Source: Paracoccaceae bacterium
GTDB lineage: Bacteria > Pseudomonadota > Alphaproteobacteria > Rhodobacterales > Rhodobacteraceae
Length of the DNA stretch: 64,000 bases
Assembly (NCBI GenBank): GCA_902602765.1
Contig: CACKSH010000006.1
Coordinates: forward strand, 1 to 64,000
Direction: 5' to 3'
A program made the translations under genes and the position numbers. The notes beneath the pieces are model-generated. The model searched no databases. It was not told where the DNA came from and was given only the letters and a program-made list of their open reading frames with translations. Numbering within the stretch: the first letter of the stretch is position 1; each line of letters begins with the position of its first letter. This document shows positions 28,518 through 39,419 of this stretch, piece after piece.

Positions 28518-30839
28518 ATGAATTTTACAAAGTCGTCTTATGGAGAAATGCTTTTAAACAACCGTATATTAGCAATTATTTTTCTTTTTCTAGTAACTGT
28601 TGGAATGTCATATGGTGCTAAAAATCTTTATTTTGACAATGATTATCGGGCATTTTTTGGGAAAACAAATCCACAACTTGAGGCTTTTGAACGGCTCCAG
28701 AAAACTTACACAAAAATTGATAATGTTCAATTTGCTGTAGAGCCAGACCCAGGCAGTGATGCCAGTTCCGTTCAAATATTGGCAGCTATTGAGGAGTTAA
28801 CCGAATTAGCTTGGCAGATTCCCTATTCATTGCGTGTCGACAGCATATCTAACTATCAACATACAGAGGTGGATGAAGATGATCTACTTGTAGAAGATCT
28901 TTATGGATATGCGGAAGAGCTAACCGAACAAGAATTAAAAGACATACGTGCAATAATTACCACCGAACCCTCAATAATTGGTCGTATTCACGACCCAGCG
29001 CATAGATCTACCGCTGTCACAGCTACCGTCCAATTGCCTGGTAAAGATCCCATGGAAGTGGTTGAAGTTGTCGAGGCTGCTAGAGTATTAAAGGAAACAA
29101 TTGAGCGAAATCATGAAGTAACATTAAGGCTTGGTGGTATCGCACTTTTCAACAATGCGTTTCTTGAGGCATCTGAAAACGACATGATGACGTTGATGCC
29201 TGCTATGTATATAGTCATCTTGATTGTCACCTATTTATTGATAAGATCAATCTATGCAACTGCGGTGGTTGTACTAATTATTGTACCAAGCATTACTGTA
29301 GCTATGGGGTTTGGTGGATGGATTGGTGTAGGGTTAACGCCACCGTCTGCAAGCGCCCCAACAGTGATTACAACCTTAGCGGTGGCAGACTCCATTCATT
29401 TCCTTGTTACGATGTTTCAGCGAATGAACGCAGGCCACAGTCAACGTGACTCAATTATTTACAGTTTAAGTGTTAATGGGAAGCCAATTTTTCTGACATC
29501 GATAACAACTGCTGTTGGATTTTTATCTTTAAATTTTTCTGACTCACCACCCTTTCATGACCTAGGAAATATTACAGCAGCTGGAGTGATGGCAGCATGG
29601 CTTTTTTCTATTATGCTTCTCCCTATTTTAATGAGTTTTGTAACTGTAAAACCAAAGGAAACGCTAGGTGCGCTTAATAAGTGTATGGCTATCATTGGGG
29701 AATTTATTTCATCAAAATATAAGGCTGTTCTGCTCGTATCAATGTTGGTGTCAGTTCTTATAACCGCGGCAATTACAAGGAATGAAATTAATGATGATTT
29801 TCTGAAGTATTTTGATGAAGATATAACGTTCAGATCAGATACTGATTGGATAAGCCAAAATTTAACCGGTTTAAATCAAATACAATTTGATATGCAGTCA
29901 AAAATGCCAAATGGTATAAGTGAGCCCCAGTTCTTAAATAAGCTCGAAACATTTTCTAACTGGGCTCGCAACCATGAAGTGGTCACCAATGTGCAAAGTA
30001 TAACGGATGTATTTAAGCGTCTGAATAAAGACTTAAATGGAGGGGACGAACAGTTTTATAAGATACCAGAAAGTCGTGAGCTATCTGCACAGTATCTATT
30101 ACTCTATGAATTATCGCTTCCGTTCGGTTTGGATCTTAACAATCAAATTGATATAGATAAGTCATCAACCCAAGTCATTGTGACTATTGATGATCTAACC
30201 ACCAATCAAATAAAAGCTTGGATCAAAGAAGCAGAAACTTTTCTCGAAAGCGAGCTTGGAATGGATGCAGTTGCAGCAGGCCCCACTGTGATGTTTTCGT
30301 ACATAGCTGAAAGAAATATTGAGGGCATGTTGTGGGGGACTTTATACGCTGTTTTGATTATTTCAGGAATTATTCTGATTGCTTTGAAGGATGTAAGGCT
30401 TGGACTTTTAAGTCTCGTTCCTAACTTGCTTCCGGCTGCATTAGCTTTCGGGGTATGGGGCTTATTCGTTGGGCAAGTAAACATGGCAGTGGCTGTAGTA
30501 ACTGGCATGGCGCTTGGAGTAATTGTGGATGATAGCGTACATTTTCTCACAAAATATCAATTGGCACGAAAAAATGAGAAACTATCTGCGGAACGAGCGG
30601 TTGTGTCTGCTTTTAGTGGGGTCGGTACTGCATTGCTCGTAACAACGATTATTTTAGTTGCTGGTTTTGCTATTTTAGCACAGTCAAGTTTTGGACTTAA
30701 TAGTGCCATGGCTAGCTTAACAGCTATAGCATTATTTATGGCTTTGGTAGCGGACTTAACTATATTACCCGCATTACTCATCCTATTGGATAGAAAAATG
30801 AACAAAAGTAATGCTCAAGAAAATGTTGTTACGGCATAA
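28518..30839 (+). CDS. MMPL/RND-superfamily exporter
   Basis: 773 aa, two repeated TM halves; PTVITTLAVADSIHFL and GVIVDDSVHFLTKY motifs. Confidence 0.92.
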   Translation: MNFTKSSYGEMLLNNRILAIIFLFLVTVGMSYGAKNLYFDNDYRAFFGKTNPQLEAFERLQKTYTKIDNVQFAVEPDPGSDASSVQILAAIEELTELAWQIPYSLRVDSISNYQHTEVDEDDLLVEDLYGYAEELTEQELKDIRAIITTEPSIIGRIHDPAHRSTAVTATVQLPGKDPMEVVEVVEAARVLKETIERNHEVTLRLGGIALFNNAFLEASENDMMTLMPAMYIVILIVTYLLIRSIYATAVVVLIIVPSITVAMGFGGWIGVGLTPPSASAPTVITTLAVADSIHFLVTMFQRMNAGHSQRDSIIYSLSVNGKPIFLTSITTAVGFLSLNFSDSPPFHDLGNITAAGVMAAWLFSIMLLPILMSFVTVKPKETLGALNKCMAIIGEFISSKYKAVLLVSMLVSVLITAAITRNEINDDFLKYFDEDITFRSDTDWISQNLTGLNQIQFDMQSKMPNGISEPQFLNKLETFSNWARNHEVVTNVQSITDVFKRLNKDLNGGDEQFYKIPESRELSAQYLLLYELSLPFGLDLNNQIDIDKSSTQVIVTIDDLTTNQIKAWIKEAETFLESELGMDAVAAGPTVMFSYIAERNIEGMLWGTLYAVLIISGIILIALKDVRLGLLSLVPNLLPAALAFGVWGLFVGQVNMAVAVVTGMALGVIVDDSVHFLTKYQLARKNEKLSAERAVVSAFSGVGTALLVTTIILVAGFAILAQSSFGLNSAMASLTAIALFMALVADLTILPALLILLDRKMNKSNAQENVVTA

Positions 30840-30857
30840 CTGTAAAAGGAATAGATT

Positions 30858-31640
30858 ATGAAATTCATGCAAATTATTATTATAGCTTTAATTTCCTGTT
30901 TATTTGCAGCTAACGTTTATGCTTCTGATGGGAGGGGTCTTGAAATAGCGACAGAGCTAGATGTCAGAGATAATGGTTTTGGTGACACGACATCTACAAT
31001 GACCATGACCTTGTTTGATCAATATGGGAACTCAACCTCCAGGAAGATCAGAAATAGAACCCTAGAGGGCACAGATGAAGGTGATTTGTCACTGGTTATT
31101 TTTGACACTCCAGCCGACGTTAAGGGTACAGCTTTTCTTTCCCACACAAAAAGATCAGGGTCAGATGATCAGTGGTTATACTTACCGGCCCTGAAGCGTG
31201 TAAAGCGTATTGCCTCATCGAACCAAGCGGGACCGTTTATGGGGAGCGAGTTTGCATATGAAGATATCTCGAGCCAGGAACTTGAAAAGTATACTTATAA
31301 GTACTTGCGTAATGAGGCATATAACGGGTTGGATTGTTTTGTAGTTGAGTATGATCCTGTAGATCGTAAGAGTGGCTATTCGAAGCAAATTGTTTGGATA
31401 GATACAAAAGAATATAGGTCTCACAAAATTGAGTTTTATGACCGGAAAGAAAGCTTGCTCAAAACTTTAGAATATAAGGGTTACTCTCAATATAATGATA
31501 AATTTTGGCGAGCGGATGTCTTAGAGATGGAAAATCATCAGACTGGGAAGAGGACGGTATTGGAATTTGATGATTGGAAATTTCAAACTGGTTTGACTGC
31601 AAAAGACTTCAATAAGAAATCACTTAAAAAAGTTCGTTGA
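30858..31640 (+). CDS. outer-membrane lipoprotein-sorting (LolA-like) protein
   Basis: signal peptide; WLYLPALKRVKRIASSNQAGPFMGSEFAYED motif. Confidence 0.85.
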   Translation: MKFMQIIIIALISCLFAANVYASDGRGLEIATELDVRDNGFGDTTSTMTMTLFDQYGNSTSRKIRNRTLEGTDEGDLSLVIFDTPADVKGTAFLSHTKRSGSDDQWLYLPALKRVKRIASSNQAGPFMGSEFAYEDISSQELEKYTYKYLRNEAYNGLDCFVVEYDPVDRKSGYSKQIVWIDTKEYRSHKIEFYDRKESLLKTLEYKGYSQYNDKFWRADVLEMENHQTGKRTVLEFDDWKFQTGLTAKDFNKKSLKKVR

Positions 31641-32785
31641 TGAACTCGGTAACAAAAACATTATGTTTGTGGCTGCTACTGGCGATACAAGTTAACGCTG
31701 AGACAAGTGGTTCACTGGCGATTACTGGATCTTATTTTCCCAAGTCTTTAGATGAGAGTTTTGATACAAATATTACAGCAGAAGCAAAAGTTATAGGATA
31801 TGAAGAGTTATCTCACTTTCAGCTAGTGTATGAATTTATATTTAGAAAAAGTCTAAACGATAGTGGCATGGACATAGTAGAGCCACGTCAATTTTTTCTT
31901 TCGAAGACTTTTGGAGAAATAGACGCTTATTTAGGTTATCGCCATACTTTTTGGGGGGTGGTGGAAAGTAAAAATCTTGTTGATTTGATTAATCAGCACG
32001 ACTTGGCGGCAGGTATTTCCGCAGATAATAGACTTGGTGCGCCATCCATTTCTTTCGAGACCTATTTAGGTTCTGGAGATTTCCAATATTGGTATATCCC
32101 CAGGTTTCGTGAAAGGACATTTAATGAGCAAAATGCTCACCCTGGGTTAGGATTACCAGTTTTGCCAGCTCAGTTTGCGCACACTAAAAGATCGAAAGCT
32201 CCCGATCATGCTATAAGGTATGGTAATTCAATTGGTGATATTGACTATGCCCTGAGTGTATTCGATGGAACCGCTCGAGAACCAATAATTCGTGTTGAGG
32301 AAATGAGTAGCATCCGTCCATATTATGAGCGAATGCGCTCTATTGGTTTGGAGCTTCAATATACTGGAGACTCGATCTTGTATAAATTTGAAGGCCTGAA
32401 TGGCACTCAAGGTGAGGAGGATTTTAATGCAGCAGTTATGGGAATTGAAAAAACTGTTTATTCAATTTTTGAAACACAATGGGATATGGGGTTAATAATT
32501 GAGTACCAATATGATGACAGAGTTCAGGCTCTAATAGATCGTACTCTCGTCTCAGGAATTCGATTAACATCAAATGATGAGTTCGACACCAGTCTTCTTG
32601 TTCTATACACCGATGATCATGAATTTAGCCAGTCTCTATTTGGTTTAGAGGCTTCTAGGCGGCTACGTAACGGAATGACCCTAGACTTAAAATATTTACT
32701 CTATAAGTCTGACGAACAGAATTTACCATTTTATTCGTTTGTAGATGATAGCGAATTAAGCCTAACCCTCGGTTATTACTTTTAA
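31637..32785 (+). CDS. predicted outer-membrane beta-barrel protein
   Basis: signal peptide, alternating beta-strand pattern, C-terminal LSLTLGYYF; overlaps previous CDS. Confidence 0.65.
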   Translation: MMNSVTKTLCLWLLLAIQVNAETSGSLAITGSYFPKSLDESFDTNITAEAKVIGYEELSHFQLVYEFIFRKSLNDSGMDIVEPRQFFLSKTFGEIDAYLGYRHTFWGVVESKNLVDLINQHDLAAGISADNRLGAPSISFETYLGSGDFQYWYIPRFRERTFNEQNAHPGLGLPVLPAQFAHTKRSKAPDHAIRYGNSIGDIDYALSVFDGTAREPIIRVEEMSSIRPYYERMRSIGLELQYTGDSILYKFEGLNGTQGEEDFNAAVMGIEKTVYSIFETQWDMGLIIEYQYDDRVQALIDRTLVSGIRLTSNDEFDTSLLVLYTDDHEFSQSLFGLEASRRLRNGMTLDLKYLLYKSDEQNLPFYSFVDDSELSLTLGYYF

Positions 32786-32879
32786 AATTTGGAAAAGCCA
32801 ACTATAAATTTTCTCAAAATTTTGAATTATCAAGATATTTGGACATTATATTCATGAGGAATAATGAAATTAAATCTAT

Positions 32880-32954
32880 TGGAGCGGGCGATGAGATTCG
32901 AACTCACGACATTTACCTTGGCAAGGTAACGCTCTACCCCTGAGCTACGCCCGC
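32880..32954 (-). tRNA. tRNA-Gly(GCC)
   Basis: GCGGGCGTAGCTCAGGGGTAGAGC...TTGCCAA...GTGAGTTCGAATCTCATCGCCCGCTCCA; paired acceptor, D, anticodon and T arms, encoded CCA. Confidence 0.97.
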
Positions 32955-33050
32955 ATCCTTGAGTATCTCGCTGTTTATAAAGATCCGTTTGTAACCGCAA
33001 GCATAAAATGAATTACTTCGTAAATATGTATTCATTTTGGGATCAACCGT

Positions 33051-36000
33051 TTACTCCAACTCCACGATTAAATCTTTTGCGTCAATTTGCGTCGCAGCAT
33101 TGACGTGAACAGCCTTAATTTTTGCGTCCCGCTCGACATGTATACCAGTTTCCATTTTCATAGCTTCAATTGTTAATAGAAGGTCACCCTTTTTGACTGT
33201 CTGCCCTTCAATTACGCTTACCGTGGAAATCACACCAGGCATAGGGGCTCCGATGTGGCTAGAATTATCAGGATCCGCTTTTGGTCGTGATGTGGTTTCA
33301 GAAGTTACTAATCTATTTGGAACCCTAATTACTCTTGGCTGTCCATTGAGTTCGAAGAAAACTTTGACTTCACCATTTTCATCAGTCTCACCGATCGCTT
33401 GCATTCTTATTTCTAATGTTTTCCCCGGATCGATCTCCAAACTTATTTCATCGCCTGGGTTCATGCCATAGAAAAAAGTTTTTGTTGGCAGAGTTCTTAC
33501 TGGGCCATAAGTGAGATGCCTTTCCATATAGTCTAGGAAAACTTTTGGATACATTAAATACCCATTTAAGTCCTCATCATCAATTTTCATGCCATCAAGC
33601 TTGCTAGAAAGCTCTTGCCGTGTTTTTTCAAGATCTATCAACTCTAGATTTTTACCTGGCCGATCTAAATTTGGTTTTTCACCTTTCAACGCTTTTGTTA
33701 CTATGTGCTTTGGAAAGCCCCCAGGTGGCTGTCCTAGGTTTCCTTTCAGCATATCAACAACACTTTCAGGGAAGGCGACGTCTGTATTTGGATTTTCGAC
33801 ATCTTCACGGTTTAGATTTTGGGCAACCATCATTAGGGCCATATCTCCTACCACTTTTGAAGATGGGGTCACCTTTACGATATCACCGAACATTTGGTTA
33901 ACGTCCGCATATGTCTCGGCAATATCATGCCATTTTTCTTCCATGCCCATTGATCGCGCTTGAGCTTTTAAGTTTGTAAATTGCCCTCCGGGCATTTCAT
34001 GTAAATACACCTCTGACGCTGGTGACGATAGTCCACTTTCAAAAGCGGCATACTGAGCTCTTACTTGCCCCCAATAATCGCTGATTTCTCGCAAGTTCTC
34101 GATATCTATTCCAGTATCTCGCTCAGAGTTATGCAGGGCTTCAACGATCGAACCCATACAAGGTTGTGAAGTTCCACCCGAAAATGCATCCATCGCGGTA
34201 TCAACTACATCTACGCCAGCGTCTGCTGCAGCTAGGATGGTAGCGCCTGCAATGCCAGAGGTGTCGTGAGTATGAAAATGAATTGGTAATCCTACTTCTT
34301 CTTTAAGTGCCTTGACCAGTTGACGCGCAGCAGCCGGCTTCAATAGACCCGCCATATCCTTCAGTCCAAGAAAATGCGCACCTGCTTTCTGAAGATCTTT
34401 AGCCATGTTCACATAATATTTTAAATTGTACTTAGATCGATCTGGATTTAAAATATCTCCAGTATAGCATATTGTGCCTTCGCAAATTTTTCCACTTTCC
34501 AATACAGCATCCATGGCAATCCGCATGTTCTCAACCCAATTAAGGCTGTCGAAAACACGAAATACGTCGATACCTTTCGATGCTTCGGCTACAAATGCTT
34601 GCACAACATTATCGGGATAATTTGTGTAGCCAACACCATTTGATGCGCGTAATAACATCTGCGTCATAAGGTTTGGCATTTGAGCTCGTATATCTCTTAA
34701 ACGCTGCCATGGGCATTCTTGTAGAAACCTGTAAGCAACATCGAACGTTGCCCCGCCCCAACATTCAACAGAGAAAAGTGATGGTAAATTTGATGCGTAA
34801 GCTGGCGCAACCCGTATCATATCCACGGAGCGCATTCTTGTTGCAAGTAACGACTGGTGACCATCGCGCATTGTTGTATCAGTTAGTAGCAGTTGTCTTT
34901 GTTTCAAAACCCAATCTGCGACCGCTCCAGGACCTTTTTGCTCAAGTAAATTTCGGATTCCATAGCTCATGTCACCAACTGGATTAGGAGAAATTGGGGT
35001 TGGAGTATCAAAATTTGGTAGGGGCCTGTCTGTAGTTTCTGGATGACCATTTACGCTTACATCTGCTATATATGTAAGAACTTTAGTTCCTCTATCTCTT
35101 CGTTTGTCAAAGTCAAAAAGATCTGGAGTAGTGTCAATAAATTTGGTGGTATATTCATTTGATAAAAATACGTTGTGTTTCAGCAAATTTTCTACAAAAG
35201 CTATATTTGTGGAGACTCCCCTTATCCTAAATTCCCTCAATGCACGATCCATTCGCGCGATAGCTTTGTCTGGTGTGGGTGCCCATGCTGTTACTTTTAC
35301 CAGTAAAGAATCATAATATCGCGTAATTACGCCCCCAGCATATGCAGTGCCTCCATCAAGCCTAATACCCATACCGGTAGCAGATCTAAAAGCGGTTATA
35401 CGGCCATAATCTGGGATGAAGTTGTTCTGAGGGTCTTCAGTAGTTATTCTTGTTTGCAAAGCATGCCCGTTTAATTTCACTTCACTTTGGTTAGCTTTAC
35501 CAGTTGCTTCATTTATCGTTTTGCCTTCCGCAATAAGAATTTGAGCTTGTACAATATCTATTCCAGTTACCTCTTCAGTCACCGTGTGCTCTACCTGTAC
35601 TCTTGGGTTAACCTCTATGAAGTAAAATTCTTCGGTATCCATATCCATTAGGAATTCAACAGTACCAGCGCATTCATAGTTTACATGTGCGCAGATCCTT
35701 CTACCTAGATCACATAGAGTTTCGCGCTGCTTTTGTGTTAGATACGGTGCGGGCGCCCGCTCAACCACCTTTTGGTTTCTCCGTTGTACTGAGCAATCTC
35801 GTTCCCAAAGATGATAAATCTCACCATGCTTATCGCCTAGAATTTGTACTTCTACGTGGCGGGCACGGATAATCATTTTTTCCAGATAACCTTCACCATT
35901 CCCAAAGGCTGACTCCGCTTCCCTTCGTCCCTCTAATACTTTGTCTTCCAACTCATCCGGGTGTTCGATTGGACGCATTCCCCGACCCCCACCACCCCAT

Positions 36001-36488
36001 GAAGCTTTTAGCATTAATGGATAACCAATTTTAGCTGCTTGAGACTTGATGACTGACATGTCATCACCTAAGACTTCTGTGGCTGGAATTACTGGCACGT
36101 CTGCTTGGACTGCAACTCTTCTTGCGCTGGCTTTATCACCTAATGCTCTCATTGTCGCGGCTTGTGGCCCGATAAATATGATTCCGTTTCTTTCGCACGC
36201 ATCAACCAAGTTGGGGTTTTCAGAAAGTAAACCGTAGCCTGGATGGATTGCGTCTGCTCCGCTATCTCGAGCTACGCGTATAATTTCATCGATTGAAAGG
36301 TAAGCAGCCACTGGTCCCAACCCATGGCCAATTCTATAGGCTTCATCCGCTTTGAACCTGTGCAGTCCCAATTTATCTTCTTCAGCAAAAACGGCTACGG
36401 TTTTTTTACCCATTTCATTTGCAGCTCGCATAATTCGGATCGCAATCTCGCCACGGTTTGCTATGAGAATTTTATTGAAGTCGGGCAT
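33051..36488 (-). CDS. pyc: pyruvate carboxylase
   Basis: 1145 aa; biotin carboxylase, carboxyltransferase (DTTMRDGHQSLLATRMR) and biotinyl (IEAMKMET) domains. Confidence 0.97.
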   Translation of the reverse strand: MPDFNKILIANRGEIAIRIMRAANEMGKKTVAVFAEEDKLGLHRFKADEAYRIGHGLGPVAAYLSIDEIIRVARDSGADAIHPGYGLLSENPNLVDACERNGIIFIGPQAATMRALGDKASARRVAVQADVPVIPATEVLGDDMSVIKSQAAKIGYPLMLKASWGGGGRGMRPIEHPDELEDKVLEGRREAESAFGNGEGYLEKMIIRARHVEVQILGDKHGEIYHLWERDCSVQRRNQKVVERAPAPYLTQKQRETLCDLGRRICAHVNYECAGTVEFLMDMDTEEFYFIEVNPRVQVEHTVTEEVTGIDIVQAQILIAEGKTINEATGKANQSEVKLNGHALQTRITTEDPQNNFIPDYGRITAFRSATGMGIRLDGGTAYAGGVITRYYDSLLVKVTAWAPTPDKAIARMDRALREFRIRGVSTNIAFVENLLKHNVFLSNEYTTKFIDTTPDLFDFDKRRDRGTKVLTYIADVSVNGHPETTDRPLPNFDTPTPISPNPVGDMSYGIRNLLEQKGPGAVADWVLKQRQLLLTDTTMRDGHQSLLATRMRSVDMIRVAPAYASNLPSLFSVECWGGATFDVAYRFLQECPWQRLRDIRAQMPNLMTQMLLRASNGVGYTNYPDNVVQAFVAEASKGIDVFRVFDSLNWVENMRIAMDAVLESGKICEGTICYTGDILNPDRSKYNLKYYVNMAKDLQKAGAHFLGLKDMAGLLKPAAARQLVKALKEEVGLPIHFHTHDTSGIAGATILAAADAGVDVVDTAMDAFSGGTSQPCMGSIVEALHNSERDTGIDIENLREISDYWGQVRAQYAAFESGLSSPASEVYLHEMPGGQFTNLKAQARSMGMEEKWHDIAETYADVNQMFGDIVKVTPSSKVVGDMALMMVAQNLNREDVENPNTDVAFPESVVDMLKGNLGQPPGGFPKHIVTKALKGEKPNLDRPGKNLELIDLEKTRQELSSKLDGMKIDDEDLNGYLMYPKVFLDYMERHLTYGPVRTLPTKTFFYGMNPGDEISLEIDPGKTLEIRMQAIGETDENGEVKVFFELNGQPRVIRVPNRLVTSETTSRPKADPDNSSHIGAPMPGVISTVSVIEGQTVKKGDLLLTIEAMKMETGIHVERDAKIKAVHVNAATQIDAKDLIVELE

Positions 36489-36761
36489 TGGACCATCCTT
36501 GAATTCTTAATTCTACAAAATACATCTTTAACCTGCTGCGTTGCAGAACAGAAAAAAAGTGTCAATACATTTTGAAATCTTTTTTCAGTAAATTAGATCG
36601 ATTTATTTGGTATTTTATATATTTTTAACCATATGGTTTATTAAGTCTTGATGGCTGCCATGTGCAGTGTATTTTTGGCCTAAAATTACAATTGTGAAAA
36701 CCAGAAGAACAAATTAAGAACATATCTTTTCAAATTTAAAATTTATGTCTAAAAGGTTTCT

Positions 36762-39104
36762 ATGAGCCAGAACTCAAAAAATATGATTGAGTCTTCAAGC
36801 AAGCTTTCAGTCCGGGCAATGAAAGCTGGGTCTGAGCCGTATTTGCAAGAATTAAATGAAGCCCAAAGAACTGCTGTAGAGGCGTTAGAGGGGCCAGTTT
36901 TGATGTTGGCTGGTGCAGGAACAGGTAAAACAAAAGCTTTGACTGCAAGAATTGTGCATTTGTTAAATACTGGAAGTGCTCGACCAAACGAGATACTGGC
37001 AGTGACTTTTACAAACAAGGCAGCTCTAGAAATGAAAAGTCGCGTTGCAAGTACATTGGGTCGACCCGTTGAAGGAATGCCGTGGCTTGGAACGTTTCAT
37101 TCGGTTTGTGTAAAGCTTTTACGCCGACATGCCGAATTAGCCCACTTAAAGAATAATTTCACGATATTGGATACTGATGATCAGTTAAGGCTCCTGAAAC
37201 AACTAATAAAAGCTGCCAATGTAGATGAAAAACGTTGGCCAGCAAGACATCTAGCAAGTTTAATTGATGGATGGAAAAATAGAGGGTGGGTACCTGAATT
37301 GGTGCCGGCCTCACATGCTAACGCTTTTGATAATATCGGCACTGAATTATATTCCCAGTACCAGCAGAGGTTGCGCGAGTTCAATGCAGTGGATTTTGGT
37401 GATTTAATTCTACTTGTTGTAGAGCTATTTCAAAACAATGCTGAGATACTTTCTAAGTATCAAAAATGGTTCAAATATATTCTTGTTGACGAATACCAAG
37501 ACACCAACGTTGCCCAGTATTTATGGCTCAGATTGTTAGCACAAAGCCATAAAAACATATGTTGTGTCGGTGATGACGATCAATCTATTTATGGATGGCG
37601 TGGTGCTGAGGTAGGAAATATTCTTAGATTTGATAAAGATTTCATTGGCGCAAAAATCATACGGTTGGAGCAAAATTACAGATCAACTCCACACATTTTA
37701 GCAGCAGCTGGCGCAGTAATTTCTGGGAATAAAGATCGCCTTGGTAAAAATCTTTGGACAAAAAATGAAGATGGAGAAAAAGTTCGGTTAATTGGCCACT
37801 GGGATGGTGAGGAAGAGGCTCGATGGATAGGCGAAGAGATAGAGTCCATTCAACTGTCAAATAGAAATTACACAATAGCCGGCCTTGACGAAATTGCTAT
37901 CTTAGTGCGTGCAAGTCATCAGATGCGGGCTTTTGAGGATAGATTTCTGACTATAGGTTTGCCGTATAGGGTAATTGGTGGTCCAAGATTCTATGAGCGT
38001 ATGGAAATACGAGATGCTATGGCTTACTTTCGATTAAGTCTGAGCTTAAATGATGATTTGGCTTTTGAGCGAATTGTTAACACTCCAAAAAGAGGGATTG
38101 GTGAAAAAGCTCAACAGAAAATTCAGCAGGTAGCTAGAGATAATCAAATGTCACTTGCTAGAGGTGCTCGTTTGTTATTAGACGAAAACGGTTTGTCTGG
38201 TAAAGCTGGTATTCAACTTGATTTATTTTTAAAAAATTTAGATCGCTGGAATTCATTTATTTTGCAGGAAAATATCGATCATGTCGAATTGGCAGGTCAG
38301 ATTCTTGATGAAAGCGGCTATACTGAAATGTGGCAAAACGATAAAACGCCAGAAGCTGCCGGGCGGCTGGAAAACCTCAAAGAACTTGTAAAAGCATTAG
38401 ATGATTTTGAAAATTTACAAGGTTTCTTGGAGCATGTTAGCCTCATAATGGAGAACGAGAGTGAAGAGTTTGAGCAGAAAGTCTCTATAATGACCCTACA
38501 TGCTGCCAAAGGTCTTGAGTTCCCAATAGTTTTTTTACCTGGTTGGGAAGACGGCCTTTTCCCTTCTCAGAGAAGTATGGACGAAAGTGGGGTAATTGGT
38601 TTAGAGGAAGAAAGAAGATTGGCTTATGTTGGCATAACTAGATCTGAGCAAGCATGCTATATTTCTTTTGCTGGTAACCGTCGTGTTTTTGGTCAGTGGC
38701 AATCATCTATGCCATCGCGTTTTATAGACGAATTACCAGAAAAGCATGTTGAAGTTATTATGGCATCAGAAATTTACGGTAGTTCCCCTGACCTCACTGT
38801 AAATTCCTCGAATTTAGAAACTGAGGCATTCCAAACTGATGGGTATGACAGCCCCGGATGGAAAAGGTTGCAGACTAATAAAAAACAAACGTCATTATCT
38901 AAGCCAACTGAAAGTACAACTATAATTGTTAACGGTAATTCTGACTCAATTTTCGCTATTGGTGAACGGGTTTTTCATCAAAAATTTGGATATGGTCAGG
39001 TCGCTAATATAGAAGGTGACAAGTTACAGATTAACTTTGATAAAGCAGGTGTGAAAAAAGTTGTTTCTAATTTTGTCTGTAGGCCTGATGAAATAACATT
39101 TTAA
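36762..39104 (+). CDS. UvrD/PcrA-type ATP-dependent DNA helicase
   Basis: LAGAGTGKTKALTARI, VDEYQDTN, GDDDQSIYGWRGA, EERRLAYVGITRS. Confidence 0.95.
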   Translation: MSQNSKNMIESSSKLSVRAMKAGSEPYLQELNEAQRTAVEALEGPVLMLAGAGTGKTKALTARIVHLLNTGSARPNEILAVTFTNKAALEMKSRVASTLGRPVEGMPWLGTFHSVCVKLLRRHAELAHLKNNFTILDTDDQLRLLKQLIKAANVDEKRWPARHLASLIDGWKNRGWVPELVPASHANAFDNIGTELYSQYQQRLREFNAVDFGDLILLVVELFQNNAEILSKYQKWFKYILVDEYQDTNVAQYLWLRLLAQSHKNICCVGDDDQSIYGWRGAEVGNILRFDKDFIGAKIIRLEQNYRSTPHILAAAGAVISGNKDRLGKNLWTKNEDGEKVRLIGHWDGEEEARWIGEEIESIQLSNRNYTIAGLDEIAILVRASHQMRAFEDRFLTIGLPYRVIGGPRFYERMEIRDAMAYFRLSLSLNDDLAFERIVNTPKRGIGEKAQQKIQQVARDNQMSLARGARLLLDENGLSGKAGIQLDLFLKNLDRWNSFILQENIDHVELAGQILDESGYTEMWQNDKTPEAAGRLENLKELVKALDDFENLQGFLEHVSLIMENESEEFEQKVSIMTLHAAKGLEFPIVFLPGWEDGLFPSQRSMDESGVIGLEEERRLAYVGITRSEQACYISFAGNRRVFGQWQSSMPSRFIDELPEKHVEVIMASEIYGSSPDLTVNSSNLETEAFQTDGYDSPGWKRLQTNKKQTSLSKPTESTTIIVNGNSDSIFAIGERVFHQKFGYGQVANIEGDKLQINFDKAGVKKVVSNFVCRPDEITF

Positions 39105-39370
39105 AACGCTGGAATAATTTCATAACACAGACATCTCTTTTCATATTTTGAAATACCAATGCTTTTCTGTATGGGAATAGATGGTCTTTTATATAAAAAA
39201 TGTCCCTTTTAAATTATTTCTGCTGAAATTTTAACTTTTCATAAAAAAAATGATTTTTTTTATAATTTTCTTCCAAATATAAAAATCAATATGTTGATCA
39301 TAATTTTACTTTTAGTCTATATATAGTGCAGCAAATTAGGCTGTACTCAATTTTTATTCCTAAGTGTAAT

Positions 39371-39390
39371 AAATTCCCATAAATTCCCAT
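39371..39390. promoter_or_regulatory. putative MraZ box (tandem AAATTCCCAT; TGGGA repeats with 10-nt period on minus strand)
   Basis: perfect 10-bp tandem repeat upstream of the dcw leader; matches TGGGN-N5-TGGGN pattern of MraZ targets. Confidence 0.5.
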
Positions 39391-39419
39391 TTTTTTCTTG
39401 CAATTTTTAGAATGCTCGT

